DNA of 64,000 bases from Streptomyces hayashii (GTDB taxonomy: Bacteria; Actinomycetota; Actinomycetes; Streptomycetales; Streptomycetaceae), in NCBI RefSeq assembly GCF_024539815.1, contig NZ_JAHHIU010000084.1, positions 41,078-105,077 of the forward strand. Reading direction: 5' to 3'. Shown piece after piece: positions 1 to 7,605 of this stretch; positions within the stretch are counted from its first letter, which is position 1; each line of letters opens with the position of its first letter. Both the position numbers and the translations under genes were made by a program. Under the pieces are notes generated by a model. That model did not search any database and was not told the DNA's origin. It worked only from the letters and a program-made list of their open reading frames with translations.

Positions 1-32
1 CGACGAGAACGGTGCCCCTGTGATCGTCGAGT
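1..32 (+). pseudogene. 5' part of interrupted DUF5655/NucS-like nuclease gene (left of the Tn554-like insertion)
   Basis: Bases 2-32 read D-E-N-G-A-P-V-I-V-E followed by the first base of the next codon, after which the frame enters foreign DNA and soon stops (TAG at 47-49). The rest of this gene resumes at 6139. Joining base 32 to base 6139 gives V-I-V-E-Y-K-R-G-T-D-A-G in frame, the conserved core of a family of predicted nucleases/transport-like proteins with a C-terminal DUF5655 domain. Most of the N-terminal half lies upstream of the window. Seen directly: the frame and the junction. Inferred: that this was one gene before the insertion. Confidence 0.8.
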
Positions 33-46
33 TTACCGACCGCAGG
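27..46 (+). repeat. Left end of Tn554-like element: core hexamer plus terminal inverted repeat
   Basis: TCGAGT (27-32) is the flank/core sequence repeated at the right end. TTTACCGACCGCAGG (32-46) matches the complement of the right end with one mismatch. An 11-base part of it, GTTTACCGACC (31-41), recurs in direct orientation at 99-109, 68 bp further in, as expected for recombinase-binding arm sites. The recombinase-binding role is inferred. Confidence 0.8.
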
Positions 47-154
47 TAGTCCTGCCCGTGATGTCCGTCTGGGACTGTGACCAGCACGTTCTGGGCTTGT
101 TTACCGACCTTGTCCGGGGCGTCTGTCATGTTCTGGAGTCGGTACGGAGGACGA

Positions 155-1333
155 GTGGCACGGCACGTGGTGGTCGGGAACCTGAGGGTCCAGCAGATCG
201 AGCGGAAGGACGGGCGGCGGTCGTGGACGATCGTGTGGCCCGAGGGGACGGTCCATGCGGAGGCGGACCGGTTCCTGCGTCTCCATGATGGTTCGGGAAC
301 GCAGAGGACATACGCGTATCTGCTGGTGGACCATCTGCGGTGGCTGGAGCGGGAGTGTCTGGCCTTCGCCGCGGTCCAACTGCGGGACCTGGAACGGTAC
401 ATGGGCCTGGTAGGTGCAGAGGTCCGCATGCTGCTCGGCGAGCCGTGGCGGGTCGGCAAGCGCCCATACGGCCACTCCGCCCTGTCGACCGCGGCGGCTT
501 GTCTCAAGGGCTTCTACCTGCATCAGTCCGCCCTCGGCGTGAACGGGGATCTCGGCAGGAAGCTCGATAAGTCGCGGTTGCCGTCGCGGGTGGACCGGCG
601 CCGTTCGTTCCTCGGGCACGTGAAGTCGTCGCTGCCCACCAACCCGCTGGCGCCGAAGGGGCCGCACCGCCGGCATCCGAAGATGCTTCCGGACGGCGCT
701 CGGGAGAGGCTGCTGGAAACGGTGAACGCCGCCCGGGACCGGATGGTGGTCTCCTGGCTCGCCGACGGGGGCTTGAGGATCGGTGAGCTGTGCGGGCTGC
801 ACCTGGTCGACCTGCACTTGCGCGAGAACGCGGCCTGCGGCGAGTGCCGCGCCCCTCACCTGCACGTCTGTCACCGGCCCGGTAATCCGAACCGGGCCGA
901 GACCAAGAGCAAGCACCCCTGGCGGGTCGAGCACGGCATCGTGACCGGCGGGCTGATCAAGCGGGTCAGCCCGGCGATGGTGCACACCTACTTCGAGTAC
1001 GTCACCACCGAGTACCCGCGCGGCGCCGGGCACGGCATGCTCCTGGTCCAGCTGCACGGCGCCGATACCGGACAGCCGTGGGCGCCGGTCGGGGCCCGTC
1101 GGATGCTCGGCCGGGCCGGGAAGCGGGCCGGACTGGGGATCGTGAAACCCCATGCCTTCCGGCACACGTTCACGTCCGCGGTTCTCGACGCCGCCGACGG
1201 CAACACACTGATCGCCCGGGACGCCGGAGGCTGGGCCTCGGCCGCGATGGTGGATGAGGTCTACGGACACGTCGATGTACACGACCCGGTCTTCGACGCC
1301 GCCCTGCGCACGGTCTGGGGTGAGACAAAGTGA
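155..1333 (+). CDS. tnpA: TnpA-like tyrosine recombinase of Tn554-type transposon
   Basis: Site-specific recombinase that cuts and rejoins the element ends through a 3'-phosphotyrosine intermediate. With a GTG start at 155 the protein has 392 residues. The catalytic set is visible: Arg208 (GGLRIGELCGL), a lysine region (ETKSKHPWRVEHG), His333-x-x-Arg336 (HAFRHTF), and Tyr370 in the VYGHVD motif. The N-terminal ~180 residues are the SAM-like DNA-binding half. The start at 155 is preceded by GGAGG at 146-150; in-frame GTG 77 and ATG 128 are alternatives. Its TGA overlaps the GTG of tnpB (GTGA), so translation is coupled. In Tn554, TnpA works together with TnpB and TnpC. Confidence 0.88.
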   Translation: MARHVVVGNLRVQQIERKDGRRSWTIVWPEGTVHAEADRFLRLHDGSGTQRTYAYLLVDHLRWLERECLAFAAVQLRDLERYMGLVGAEVRMLLGEPWRVGKRPYGHSALSTAAACLKGFYLHQSALGVNGDLGRKLDKSRLPSRVDRRRSFLGHVKSSLPTNPLAPKGPHRRHPKMLPDGARERLLETVNAARDRMVVSWLADGGLRIGELCGLHLVDLHLRENAACGECRAPHLHVCHRPGNPNRAETKSKHPWRVEHGIVTGGLIKRVSPAMVHTYFEYVTTEYPRGAGHGMLLVQLHGADTGQPWAPVGARRMLGRAGKRAGLGIVKPHAFRHTFTSAVLDAADGNTLIARDAGGWASAAMVDEVYGHVDVHDPVFDAALRTVWGETK

Positions 1334-3954
1334 AGGCGCTGTCGTTGCTGCCGCAGCAGGATGCCCGCACGCGACGGGACCGGCTGGAGGTGCTCACCGC
1401 GCTGATCAACGGGCCCGAGTTCGACCCGGTGCTGCGCGGCGGGGTGCTGAAGATCCCGCCGACGCACCCGGTCTATCCGTGGAGCTGCACTGTTGCCGAC
1501 TGCGCGCGGCCCCGCTGGCGGCGCTACGCGATGTGCTCGGTGCACGCCGGGCAGTGGCAGGAGACGGAGGCGCTCGGCATGAGCCGGGCTCAGTTCCTGC
1601 GGACTGCGGAACCGCTGTCGGTCACGGAAATGCCGGAGGCGATGATATGCCGGATCTGCCCGAGGCGGCCGGCGTTCAGCCTGCACCTCGTTCTGTGTTT
1701 CCGGCACCGCAACCGGTGGCTGAGCTACCTGAAGCGGCACCCTGGTGGGGGCGAGGCGGAGTTCGAACGGTGGCTGGCCGACCAGCCGTGCCTGCCGGGC
1801 TACGGCGAGTGCCGCGCGGACGTGTGCGACGAACTGGCCGCTTCGCCGCTGGGGTTGTGCGGCGCGCACGAGCGCGGCTACATCCGGGCCGGGCGGCCAG
1901 GCGGGGCGAAGCCGCCGAAGAACTTCTTCGCCACCTACGAGCGCCGTGATCGCCCTGTCCCAGTGACCTGCGAGGACGAAGTCGCCTTCCGCGCCTGGTG
2001 CCGCGCACAACTGCCGGTGCACCGCACCGGAACGGTCAACCTGCGCGGGCTGCGGCCCTTGCTGAGGGCGGAGTTGCAGTGGGGCATGTATGTCCACGGC
2101 CTGCAGCCCGTCGCCGTGTGGCACCTGACGTGGGTGCAGTCGCTCGCGGACGAGTGCCAGCGCCGCGACGTGGACTCCCTGGCCGGCCTGGAGGCGTCCG
2201 TCTTCCGCCGCGCCTACCACCAGCGCATGGTCCAGGAGATGCAACAGGCCCTGCGGAAGATCTACTTCACCCCCTCCGACACCCGGGACGCCGGCTACAT
2301 CGAGACCGAGCACTTCGGGGTGCGCTTCCCCCACCGCTCCAGCTACATCGACCTGACCTGCATCACCCAGCGGTGGCTGCGCGACCTGTTGTGGGACCAC
2401 ATCGCCGACGTCCTGCGCTCACCCACCTGCCCGCGCAGCGCCCAGCCAGTGGACTTCGTGCGCCGCGCCGGCGCCGAACTGTCCGCATTCTTGGAGGCGG
2501 AGGCGCCGGGCGGCGGCCACGACCCGTCCGTACTGCGAGGCGAGCACGCACACCGCTTCGTCGCGGACCTCCGCAACCGCGAACGCCTCGGCCTGGCCTT
2601 CCGCGGACAGGCCCGCCTGGACGGCAAAAGGGCGAAGGTCACCGAGAACTCGCGCCGGATGGTGTTCAACTACGGCCGGGCCCTGCTGCGCGGCACGCTG
2701 GACAGCGGCAGCGCCGAGAGAATCGGCCTGGACCGCGCCTTCATCGCCGCCATGCCGGTCGGCGGCCCGGGCACGCCCCGCAGCCGCAACCCCTTCCCCG
2801 ACGAAGTCGCCCGCGCGCTTGCGGACGAGGCCAACCTGCAGCAGCTCGCAGAAGGCCACGACCCTCACGACCGGGGCCTGCGGGATGTGTGGGAAACCAT
2901 CATCGTCACCGGCCGGCGCGCCGGCGAGGTCATCCAGCTCCGTCTGGACTGCATCGGCCGCTACGGCGGGCTGCCTCTGCTCTGGCACGACCAAACCAAG
3001 GTCGGCAACCTGAACGCGGCCGTCCGCATCCCCGACCATCTCCTGGACCGGCTCGAAGAACGCCGTCGCAAGACCCTGGCCCACTTCACCGGCCGGCATG
3101 CCGGCCGCCCGCCCACTGCTGCCGAGCGCGCCCACCTGGCGCTGTTCCCCACCGACATCCTCAATCCCGACGGCCGTCGCGCCCTGTCCTACACCTGGTT
3201 CCACACCGGCTTCCGCAGCTGGCTCGCCGACCTCGACCTCGGCGGTCACTACGTCGCCCACCAGGCCCGGCACACGCTGGCCACCCGGCTGCTACGACAC
3301 GGCGCGACCCTGACCCACATCCGCCGCTTCCTCGGCCACGTCTCCGACCGCATGGCCGAGCACTACGTTCACCTGACCCAGTCGGACCTGGACAACGTCC
3401 TCCAGCACGTGTGGGTCGCCGGCCCCGGCACCACGCATCCCGGCGAACTCCTCACCAGCGACACCACCCCGCTCACCCACGAGCAGGCCCAGGCCCTGGC
3501 AATCGACCTCTCTCGCCGCAGCACCCCCGCCGAGGGTGGATTCTGCACCTTCCAGCCCGTCGTCAACGGCGGCGCCTGCCCCTTCAACCTCGACTGCCAC
3601 AACTGCGACAAGTTCGTCCTCTCGGGCGCCGACCTCCTCTACTGGCGGCGCAAGCGCGAGCAGTGGCGGCTGCTGGCCGAGCGGGCCCCCGACGACGCCA
3701 CCGCCGACTACCTCCACCGATACTTCGAGCCCACTGCCCGTGCCATCGACGGCCTGGAGAAGGCTCTGGCTGGTCTCGGCCTTCTCGACGACGCCCTCGC
3801 CCTGGACCTGCGCAAACCCCAGGACTACTTCCACCGCGTGTGGTCCACCGCCTTCCGGGCCGCCGACCTCGCCGACGCTGGCGTCGAGAAGATGAGCGAG
3901 TACGGCGATACGTGCACAACCGAGGACACCGACCCCGAACAGGACATCGCATGA
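1330..3954 (+). CDS. tnpB: TnpB-like large tyrosine recombinase with zinc-finger-like N-terminus
   Basis: 874-residue tyrosine recombinase, the second recombinase of the Tn554-type trio. The catalytic domain is in the middle: Arg in TGRRAGEVIQL near residue 530, Lys in HDQTKVGN, His644-x-x-Arg647-His648 (HQARHTLATRLL), the GHVSDRMAEH motif and nucleophile Tyr679. The first ~190 residues hold three Cys/His clusters (C-x4-C...C-x2-H; C-x2-C...C-x2-H; C-x4-C...C-x2-H) that look like small zinc-binding modules. A further Cys-rich patch (FCTFQP...ACPFNLDCHNC) follows the catalytic domain near residue 740. Such Cys-rich flanks suggest DNA or partner contacts (inferred). It is coupled to tnpA by GTGA and to tnpC by ATGA overlaps. 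Confidence 0.88.
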   Translation: MKALSLLPQQDARTRRDRLEVLTALINGPEFDPVLRGGVLKIPPTHPVYPWSCTVADCARPRWRRYAMCSVHAGQWQETEALGMSRAQFLRTAEPLSVTEMPEAMICRICPRRPAFSLHLVLCFRHRNRWLSYLKRHPGGGEAEFERWLADQPCLPGYGECRADVCDELAASPLGLCGAHERGYIRAGRPGGAKPPKNFFATYERRDRPVPVTCEDEVAFRAWCRAQLPVHRTGTVNLRGLRPLLRAELQWGMYVHGLQPVAVWHLTWVQSLADECQRRDVDSLAGLEASVFRRAYHQRMVQEMQQALRKIYFTPSDTRDAGYIETEHFGVRFPHRSSYIDLTCITQRWLRDLLWDHIADVLRSPTCPRSAQPVDFVRRAGAELSAFLEAEAPGGGHDPSVLRGEHAHRFVADLRNRERLGLAFRGQARLDGKRAKVTENSRRMVFNYGRALLRGTLDSGSAERIGLDRAFIAAMPVGGPGTPRSRNPFPDEVARALADEANLQQLAEGHDPHDRGLRDVWETIIVTGRRAGEVIQLRLDCIGRYGGLPLLWHDQTKVGNLNAAVRIPDHLLDRLEERRRKTLAHFTGRHAGRPPTAAERAHLALFPTDILNPDGRRALSYTWFHTGFRSWLADLDLGGHYVAHQARHTLATRLLRHGATLTHIRRFLGHVSDRMAEHYVHLTQSDLDNVLQHVWVAGPGTTHPGELLTSDTTPLTHEQAQALAIDLSRRSTPAEGGFCTFQPVVNGGACPFNLDCHNCDKFVLSGADLLYWRRKREQWRLLAERAPDDATADYLHRYFEPTARAIDGLEKALAGLGLLDDALALDLRKPQDYFHRVWSTAFRAADLADAGVEKMSEYGDTCTTEDTDPEQDIA

Positions 3955-4532
3955 CCACCGCCCCCGCACTGCGCACGACTGCGGCCTTGGCGGCTCGTCG
4001 CCAGAAGACCGGTGCCGCCCTTCAGCGCGTTCAGGACGCCATCGTTCGATTGCGGCGTGAGAAGACCCAGGTCAGCGTCGCTGCCGTCGCCCGCCGCGCG
4101 GACGTCTCGCGCACCTTCCTCTATGACAACCCCGATGCCCGGGCCGCCATCGCTTCGGCGATGACGGAGGCCGGCGAACGACGATCGGGGATGCTTGTCG
4201 AACAGGACGCCGAACGCGAGGCAACCTGGCGCGAACGCGCGCTGAACGCAGAGGATGCTCTCAAGGCCGCCCACGCCGAGATCCGCACCCAGCGCACCAG
4301 CATCGGTGAACTCCTCGGCCAGATCCGCGACTTGGAAGCAGAGTGGACCGAGGCGGCCATCCAGCGGATCACCACCGAGAACACCGCCCTCAAGCGCAGG
4401 GTCCGGCAGCTGGCTGCTGACAATCGCACCCTCGATGAGCGACTCAAGGCCGCCCGGTCCAACCTCCGCTTCCAAGACCGGCGCGTCGCCGACCTCGAAG
4501 CCCGCATCACCGATCCGGGATCAACTCCTTGA
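3951..4532 (+). CDS. tnpC: TnpC-like accessory protein (DUF6262-type), HTH plus coiled coil
   Basis: 193-residue protein starting at the ATG of an ATGA overlap with tnpB. Residues ~20-65 form a helix-turn-helix like that of TetR-type small accessory proteins (VRLRREKTQVSVAAVARRAD then VSRTFLYDNPDAR). From ~85 to the end the sequence is charged heptads with few prolines (AEIRTQRTSIGELLGQIRDL, then ENTALKRRVRQL), a predicted long coiled coil. In Tn554 TnpC is not essential but affects orientation and efficiency of transposition; the same role is inferred here from position and size. A longer upstream reading frame exists but lies inside tnpB and is not coding. Confidence 0.8.
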   Translation: MTTAPALRTTAALAARRQKTGAALQRVQDAIVRLRREKTQVSVAAVARRADVSRTFLYDNPDARAAIASAMTEAGERRSGMLVEQDAEREATWRERALNAEDALKAAHAEIRTQRTSIGELLGQIRDLEAEWTEAAIQRITTENTALKRRVRQLAADNRTLDERLKAARSNLRFQDRRVADLEARITDPGSTP

Positions 4533-4651
4533 GCCTTTCTTGGAGATCCTGGCTATGACGCTCTCTGTCGTGACGAGCAGGGACTTCCTGGAGCCGAAAG
4601 GCGACCACACGGCGATGCGAACAGATTTCGCATTTCCTTAGATCGGCAACC

Positions 4652-4693
4652 CATGCTGCAACTCTACCTAGCCCTAGGTAGAGTTGCAGCATG
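4652..4693. promoter_or_regulatory. 42-bp perfect palindrome covering the padR start codon (likely PadR operator)
   Basis: Two perfect 20-base arms (4652-4671 and 4674-4693) surround a 2-base centre CC. The left arm starts CATGCTGCAACTC and the right arm ends GAGTTGCAGCATG, so the last three bases are the padR ATG itself. No clear Shine-Dalgarno precedes that ATG, so the transcript may start inside the palindrome and be leaderless. PadR proteins are dimers that bind inverted repeats, often in their own promoter; autorepression is inferred. Confidence 0.8.
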
Positions 4694-5038
4694 CCTAAAA
4701 AACCCTCAGTCCCACGGATGACACTCCCAACCCAGTTGGTGTTGCGGGCGTTATTGGAGAAGCCCAGTGAAGAGTCTTACGGGTTGGAAATCTGTGCCAG
4801 AGCGCAACTCGCCAGCGGCACGATCCATCCAATTCTGGCTCGCCTAGAGGCCATCGGCTGGTTGATTTCACGCTGGGAGGATGTGGATCCGCATGAGCAG
4901 GGGCGTCCCCGGCGTCGTTACTACCGGCTGAGCCCAGACGGCGCGGAACTCGCGAGGGAAGCACTTGCCCGCGCCACAGTCAACAGGAATGCACTCAGCG
5001 CTCTGCGCCCCGGCTTCGCCGGAGGAGTTGGCGCATGA
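4691..5038 (+). CDS. PadR family transcriptional regulator
   Basis: 115-residue winged-helix protein of the PadR family. Typical features are the opening TLPTQLVLRALLE, the SYGLEICARA recognition region, GTIHPILARLEAIGWL (helix 3 and start of wing) and GRPRRRYYRLSPDGAEL (wing). It is short, with almost no C-terminal dimerisation helix beyond residue ~95, like the minimal PadR-s1 subgroup. The start at 4691 is chosen because the conserved N-terminus follows directly; ATG 4721 is an alternative. The stop overlaps the next gene by ATGA. It is cargo of the Tn554-like element; the large palindrome over its start suggests it controls its own operon, with an unknown inducer. Confidence 0.9.
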   Translation: MPKKPSVPRMTLPTQLVLRALLEKPSEESYGLEICARAQLASGTIHPILARLEAIGWLISRWEDVDPHEQGRPRRRYYRLSPDGAELAREALARATVNRNALSALRPGFAGGVGA

Positions 5039-5733
5039 GTTCGGCCCCCGTAACCCGTGATCCAAGTCTCGCGGGTGAGTTCAACTACAGACTTGCTAAT
5101 GGCCTATCTCGTAAGCTCATCCGCAAGCTCGCTCGAACCGATATTCGCGCCAGGAAGCTGGCCCACAGCCTCGCCCTTCAACGACTCGGCGCCACCAGCA
5201 GCGATGTCGACCTCGCTTTCGGTTTGGCCGAAGTCGTCGCCAGCATGCATATCCGCGCAGCCCGGCTCCCCTCGGCCATCGGGACGTCTCGTTCCGTCGA
5301 GACTCGGACCGCCTACCTGACCCAGGGGCTGGAGTACACCACCGAATCCGCCTGCAAGCTCGTAATACAACTCGAGCGGGTGTCCCCCCGAAGAAGCGCT
5401 GAGGCGAGGCGTATTGCTCAAGCTTGCAGTGAATCCGCCACCCTGTTGCACACGTTCACGACGGCTCTGAATGGCCCAGAAGGGGACCTTTCCTTCCTCG
5501 CTGGCAAAAGGCGCGTGAGTCTGCCGGCGCAGTGGCTAATCGGTTCCGCAGTGCGCATCCTTCCAGTTTCAGATCAGCCACGCTACTCCGAAGAGTGGCG
5601 CAGCGAAATGTGGGACCTCGCCGCTGAGCCCCGCCGCCGTCACCTCGCTCATGCACTTCGCGTCGCGGTCCGCGCCTGGTCTACTCGACGGGCAATTCTG
5701 CATGCCAAGCACAATGACAGCGGTTGGGAGTAG
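5035..5733 (+). CDS. Uncharacterised cargo protein coupled to PadR
   Basis: 232-residue protein starting at the ATG of an ATGA overlap with padR. I do not recognise a catalytic domain. Residues ~20-130 are mostly helical and charged with no membrane segment. The C-terminal third contains the pattern IRILPVSDQPRYSEEWRSEM followed by W-D-L-A, a pattern found at the ends of many Streptomyces proteins encoded next to PadR-type regulators. Overlap with padR and with the next small gene implies one mRNA and a joint role, perhaps sensing or membrane-linked signalling with the following gene (inference). Confidence 0.75.
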   Translation: MSSAPVTRDPSLAGEFNYRLANGLSRKLIRKLARTDIRARKLAHSLALQRLGATSSDVDLAFGLAEVVASMHIRAARLPSAIGTSRSVETRTAYLTQGLEYTTESACKLVIQLERVSPRRSAEARRIAQACSESATLLHTFTTALNGPEGDLSFLAGKRRVSLPAQWLIGSAVRILPVSDQPRYSEEWRSEMWDLAAEPRRRHLAHALRVAVRAWSTRRAILHAKHNDSGWE

Positions 5734-5987
5734 TGAGAAGAATGCGGGCTACAGGAGTAGCCGCAGTGGCTTCGCCATTTGCGACCGTGTTGCCTACGGG
5801 GGCCATGCCCTGGCAGGCAGAACTTGTGCTGGCGCTATCAGGGCCACTGGTATACGGGTTGCACAATTTTTGGATATACAGGCTGAGCCGCCGGGCTCTG
5901 GAATGCGCGTCTCGCAACGATGTTGTGCATGTACTCGCGTTTGGAACAGGCCAACCTCCTGCTGATCGCAGGTCGGGGCCGAGCTGA
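5733..5987 (+). CDS. Small hypothetical protein with one membrane segment
   Basis: 84-residue protein from a GTG at 5733 that overlaps the TAG stop of the previous gene by one base (TAGTG). Residues ~27-50 (AELVLALSGPLVYGLHNFWI) form a plausible single transmembrane helix, followed by a basic stretch (RLSRRALE). No family recognised. Its overlap with the upstream gene and lack of independent promoter space support it being real and the last gene of the PadR operon. The in-frame ATG at 5742 could also be the start. Confidence 0.55.
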   Translation: MRRMRATGVAAVASPFATVLPTGAMPWQAELVLALSGPLVYGLHNFWIYRLSRRALECASRNDVVHVLAFGTGQPPADRRSGPS

Positions 5988-6013
5988 CGCTGGCTCCCGT
6001 ACTTCCAACCACA

Positions 6014-6043
6014 GGCCCGCCCGCCTGACCCAGCGGACGGGCC
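6014..6043 (+). terminator. Hairpin after the PadR operon
   Basis: GGCCCGCCCGC (6014-6024) pairs with GCGGACGGGCC (6033-6043), one mismatch, loop of 8. It stands 26 bases after the last cargo stop and lacks a U-run, as is usual for high-GC actinobacterial terminators. It could equally be a structural feature of the transposon end. Confidence 0.45.
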
Positions 6044-6116
6044 ATCCCATGTCCGCCTCCACCGTCACGGACATGTAGTCTATGAAACGTCGCAGTTCAG
6101 AGCCGGTTCACGAGCT

Positions 6117-6138
6117 CCTGCGGTTGGTAAAATCGAGT
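6117..6138 (-). repeat. Right end of Tn554-like element: terminal inverted repeat plus core hexamer
   Basis: CCTGCGGTTGGTAAA (6117-6131) is the inverted, one-mismatch copy of the left end, followed by A and then the core TCGAGT (6133-6138). Immediately after it the nuclease frame resumes (AC AAG CGC GGC). Inside this end an 8-bp inverted repeat CATGTCCG (6048-6055) / CGGACATG (6068-6075) resembles ATGTCCGT at 61-68 in the left end and may be an accessory binding site. Confidence 0.75.
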
Positions 6139-6809
6139 ACAAGCGCGGCACCGACGCCGGCGTCATTAACCAGGGGCTGTTCTATCTGTCCTGGCTGATG
6201 GATCACCGTGCCGAGTTCGGGCACCTGGTCTGCGACCGGCTCGGGGCGACGGCCGCGGCCCAGGTGCTGTGGAGCGCACCCAGGCTGATATGCGTGGCCG
6301 GCGACTTCACCCGCTACGACGTGCACGCCGTACGGGAGCATCGGCGCAGCATCGACCTGGTCCGCTACCGCTACTTCGGCACCAAGCACCTCGGCCTTGA
6401 GACGGTGGCTTCGGTCACCGGCCTGGCCGCAGTTCCCGGAGCAGCCCGTCGTCGCCGTACGCCGGAGGCGGCGCGGGTGCGCACGGCGGATGGGGCGATG
6501 GCCGAGCTCGGCGCGGCCGTCGACGAGGTCCTGCTCGGCCTCGGGGACGGCATCACCCGGGTGCAGCGCAAGCAGTACCGGGCCTACCAGCGGCTGCGGA
6601 ACTTCGCCTGCGTCTGCCCGCCGCAGCAGACCAAGCTTCTCGTCTACCTCAAGGCCGACCCGAAACAGGTCGACCTCGTTACCGGCTTCACCCGGGACGT
6701 GACGGGGCTCGGCCACCACGGCACGGGGGACCTGGAGCTGCAGCTGCGTACAGAGCGGGACCTGGAGCGAGCAAGGGACCTGCTCCGCCTCAGCTACACC
6801 GCGGCGTAG
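6133..6809 (+). pseudogene. 3' part of interrupted DUF5655/NucS-like nuclease gene
   Basis: From the right transposon junction the frame reads Y-K-R-G-T-D-A-G-V-I-N-Q-G-L-F-Y-L and continues without a stop to 6809. The conserved core EYKRGTDAG resembles the E-x-K nuclease motif of NucS/DUF91-type proteins. The C-terminal ~110 residues (KLLVYLKADPKQ, then VTGLGHHGTGDLELQL and DLLRLSYTAA) are a DUF5655 domain. The only in-frame ATG (6198) lies after the presumed active site, so the remaining piece is not expected to be active. The gene is broken only by the transposon; no other defect is visible, so excision should restore it. Confidence 0.8.
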
Positions 6810-6823
6810 ACCGGCGCATCCCG

Positions 6824-7240
6824 GTGTACGGGCTGGGCCAGCGCGGTGGTTGGTACGTTGAGCTCGTAGCGCAGCCTTCCGACGTGACGGTCAAGGGGTG
6901 GCGGTGGAGTACTCAATGGTGCGGACGATTCCCGGTTTGGCCAACCGGGGATCCGCTGCTACGTTCCGCCGCTTCGTCCTGGGCAGTGCTGTTCGGCCAC
7001 TTCACCGATGACGATCCGCTACCGGTTCCCGCGGGCGAAGCCGCCTGGCACCTGATCGCGCAGCTGTACTACGGGCCGTCGGGACAGTGCACTCCGCGCC
7101 GGATCACCACCGTCAAACCGGGCAACGGCGACGCTGGACCGCTGCGCAAGAGCGTCTCCTTCCACGTGTGGGCGTCCAACCTGTCCACCACCCTGATCCT
7201 GGACCGGGCTGTCTCAGTGGGGCTGTCCACGCTAGATTGC
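6824..7240 (+). pseudogene. Remnant resembling type I-E Cse1/CasA (Cas8e)
   Basis: The open frame from about 6980 to 7200 contains HFTDDDPLPVPAGEAAWHLI, AQLYYGPSGQC and GPLRKSVSFHVWASNL. This pattern resembles the middle of Cse1/CasA, the large subunit of type I-E Cascade, as I recall it from actinobacterial sequences. The expected 500-residue protein is missing on both sides, and the 5' part (6824-6970) does not resemble the family. No other cas gene and no repeat array were seen nearby. I treat it as a decayed fragment; family identity is moderate, non-function is clear. Confidence 0.45.
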
Positions 7241-7287
7241 GTGCACGAGGCCCCGCGTCATCCCCCGTACGCGGGGCCTCGTGCACG
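7240..7287. terminator. Strong 19-bp perfect hairpin (bidirectional terminator-like)
   Basis: CGTGCACGAGGCCCCGCGT (7240-7258) and its exact complement (7269-7287) enclose a 10-base loop, CATCCCCCGT. The stem is long, GC-rich and follows the cse1-like remnant. It has no U-tract on either side, which is normal in Streptomyces. The palindrome loosely recalls a type I-E CRISPR repeat but occurs once. Confidence 0.6.
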
Positions 7288-7605
7288 CCGTGACTGGTGA
7301 GCTGCTGTCACTTGCCGGGTGGTCGGTAGGCCGCTCCCGGCTATTCGTGACTGGCCTCGTTGGGGGCGCGTGGTGACCTTATGAGGTCCGCTCCCGTACG
7401 AGGCCGCGGGCAACTGCCGGCTCTCTGCCGGAGCGCGGGCTTGCCCGGCCCGGCACTCGGCACCTTCGGGCGGAAGCAGCGGCCCTCGCCGCCAGCACTG
7501 CGCCAACTCCCCAACAAGACAACAGCCGTCGCCGATCACGTCGGCACGCCAGGCGCCACGACCACGTCGAAAAGGTTTCTCAGCGATCCTCATCCCCATA
7601 CAGGT
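7288..7605. other. Intergenic stretch without recognisable gene
   Basis: 318 bases between the hairpin and the DNA-ligase remnant. Reading frames on both strands are short or of unconvincing composition. No repeat, promoter or RNA structure stood out. Confidence 0.5.

Larger units (their letters stand above)
33..6138 (+). mobile_element. Tn554-like transposon with PadR-operon cargo, inserted in a nuclease gene
   Basis: The element is 6106 bp counting one copy of the boundary hexamer TCGAGT, which stands at 27-32 and 6133-6138. It encodes two tyrosine recombinases and a small TnpC-type protein in overlapping order, as in Tn554, which also inserts without ordinary target duplication and is flanked by six-base core sequences. 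The ends carry imperfect inverted repeats (TTTACCGACCGCAGG at 32-46; complement TTTACCAACCGCAGG at 6117-6131). Cargo is a PadR regulator and two small genes. Removing the element restores an open frame across the target gene, which is strong evidence for exact boundaries. Confidence 0.85.

Noticed and set aside
1998..3950. Long extension upstream of tnpC in its frame
   Set aside because: It lies inside tnpB and is Arg/Pro-rich; tnpC starts at the ATGA overlap at 3951.
7240..7287. Possible CRISPR repeat of type I-E
   Set aside because: Only a single copy, no spacers, and the perfect 19-bp stem fits a terminator better.
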